Source of the DNA: Fasciola hepatica
Taxonomy: Eukaryota > Platyhelminthes > Trematoda > Plagiorchiida > Fasciolidae
NCBI GenBank assembly: GCA_948099385.1
Contig: CANUEZ040000104.1
Location: 203,501 to 267,500 of the forward strand
Length of the DNA: 64,000 nt
Direction: 5' to 3'
Shown here: piece after piece, positions 62,620-64,000 of the stretch
Layout: every line of letters starts with the position of its first letter
Position numbering within the stretch: position 1 is the first letter of the stretch
Program-made: the position numbers and the translations under genes
The notes under the pieces: model-generated
Database searches by the model: none
Seen by the model: only the letters and a program-made list of their open reading frames with translations
What the model was told of the DNA's origin: nothing

Positions 62620-62871
62620 TCAGTGGTAGCCACCCATACAAGGAAAATACACGAGAAATGCAACGAACGTCAGTCTTAATGGAAGCCATGTCAGTCTGGT
62701 GACTCCTGGGCCCTGTCGGTTATTACCGTGCTCTTCGGTTGGAGCTGCATTGTTTGTGGTCACCATTTGAGTATTGCCTTCGGATGGACTATTGTTGTTG
62801 TTGCTCGCAACAGCGTTAGCCATCGTTTGACCAACTGATGTGAATGCTGACATCGGATTCTCCGTAACCAC
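62620..62871 (-). CDS. Candidate terminal exon of a possible GPI-anchored protein
   Basis: An 83-codon minus frame has an Asn/Ser/Thr-rich middle (ANAVASNNNNSPSEGNTQ, residues about 18-35). It ends in a hydrophobic tail after small residues, with RLTWLPLRLTFVAFLVYF near residues 59-76 and a stop soon after. A low-complexity spacer followed by a short C-terminal hydrophobic tail is the layout of GPI-anchored or tail-anchored surface proteins. A possible acceptor (GAGGTTGTAG) lies just upstream on the minus strand near 62880. Family unknown and no upstream exon confirmed. Confidence 0.25.
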   Translation of the reverse strand: MVTENPMSAFTSVGQTMANAVASNNNNSPSEGNTQMVTTNNAAPTEEHGNNRQGPGVTRLTWLPLRLTFVAFLVYFPCMGGYH

Positions 62872-63958
62872 ACTACAACCTCAAGTTATCAATAGTTGTA
62901 GCAGCTGGTGCTTCACATTTAGCTGTTATCATGGCCATCTCCTGTTTTCCACCGAAACTGGTAAACGTGTGACTCTCGTTACCCGCACGTAAGAGTCTGC
63001 CGAAAAAACTAAGGACAACATGAGAATAATTTGCTTTGGCCTAGCTGTCCCCATTGTAGTATCCCACAGCCTCATCCTCTGTCACCATTTCTCGTCCTTC
63101 CCAGACTACACACTTCTGTTATGAATTTTCAGAATCTATGTAGGCATCAAGTTTATTCCGTTAGCCAGCTACAGCTTTCGACTACGAAAGTATTTCACTA
63201 CGATTTCAAAAGAAACTTTCGGAAATTGCAAACAGACAGTCTACCTTGCCAAATCACAAACTATAATGAGGGGGGGGGGGTTGACGAAACCGTCATCGTA
63301 GCCATAGCAACCAAAGTTGCCAGTATGGAGGAGCAGTCAGACACTGTGCGTGTCATGTCTGTCGTCGTAGAGCAAGTCCGCATGGTTATCAAACTCGACT
63401 CGGTTCAACGCCACATATCGAATTGTTCAGGCTCCTTGACCTAAAAGAATATAACATTTAGATTTGCTGCAACTTTACCGTCGAAGTGGATCCGTCTACG
63501 GTGTTGACACGTTTCAAGTAATCCCATAGTGTTCTACTGGAACAATTTCACACCGGCCATTCAGAAATTAGCCGTAAAAAGTAGGTAGTCAAAAATGCAC
63601 ACACTGACCCAAGAAGGATAGTGAAAGCACTAAACCGGAGAGGATCACAGTTGGAACAATCCAATATTTTCTTCTTCTCTATCGGACAACGCCAAGATCC
63701 AAAACCTCCGGAGGCATATCCTCATCTGAAGTATTGGTGAGTTGAAAAGTACCAACTATAGAAACATTTTATATACACCAAACAAAAAGCACTTACCTAA
63801 AGAGAAAATGATTTCCATGTGGGCGCCTTAGTAAGTGAAAGGGATCACTGAGCGACTGATCATCTTCAGGCCCACGGCCTAATTACCAGTTGTAGGGACA
63901 TCAAACCTAACGACTTTGAGACAGATAACGGAAAATGGATCTACCCTGGAAACCAGCC

Positions 63959-63962
<4 letters not shown>
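62872..63962. other. Unassigned sequence with an 11-base G run
   Basis: An 11-base G tract lies at 63270-63280. A 137-codon plus frame (63031-63444) crosses it, and minus-strand frames over 63280-63440 also look protein-like, so the coding strand, if any, is unclear. No domain recognised. Confidence 0.35.

Positions 63963-64000
<38 letters not shown>
63963..64000. repeat. (AT)n microsatellite running to the window end
   Basis: Thirty-eight bases of perfect AT alternation that continue to the last base, so the true length is not visible. Confidence 0.97.

Noticed and set aside
1..64000. CRISPR array, bacterial operon or phage-type defence system
   Set aside because: No short regularly spaced repeats with unique spacers, no ribosome-binding-site-linked gene strings, and the elements present are eukaryotic.

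Overview
This is a eukaryotic, AT-rich, gene-poor window made mostly of decayed repeats. The mix of a Ty3/Gypsy-type LTR element, Penelope-like elements with a GIY-YIG endonuclease, tRNA-derived SINE-like heads and (TA)n tracts suggests an invertebrate. The wording of the retroelement proteins most resembles parasitic flatworms (trematodes). That is an inference from family resemblance, not a database result. No bacterial operons, rRNA genes or CRISPR arrays were seen, and no host gene could be named.

The dominant structure is an almost perfect head-to-tail tandem duplication with an 8,023-bp period. Unit A is 7771-15793 and unit B is 15794-23816. Each unit carries unassigned DNA, a broken Penelope-like reverse transcriptase on the minus strand, a tRNA-like SINE head, and the 5' LTR, gag remnant and most of the reverse transcriptase (RT) of a Ty3/Gypsy element. 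Unit A is cut inside the RT gene at a 5-base microhomology. Past unit B the same element continues through the rest of RT, RNase H, a zinc-binding H2C2 region, a DD35E integrase, a polypurine tract and a 3' LTR (25826-25977). The element is therefore old and broken: its LTRs are well diverged and it has frameshifts and stops. The duplication is very young or an assembly artefact, since I found nine mismatches in 8 kb, in two tight clusters.

Outside the duplication: a solo LTR with a 4-bp target-site duplication (33797-34239, TSD ATTC); the C-terminal GIY-YIG end of another Penelope-like element (39648-40150, minus); an unclassified dispersed repeat with copies near 6.1-6.5 kb (minus) and 47.9-48.3 kb (plus); several tRNA-like SINE heads; and four TA microsatellites, one of which ends the window. 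A few open frames look like possible host exons (near 1.5, 46.4, 53.2 and 62.6 kb), but none is recognised. Most of the rest is non-coding or unrecognisable sequence.
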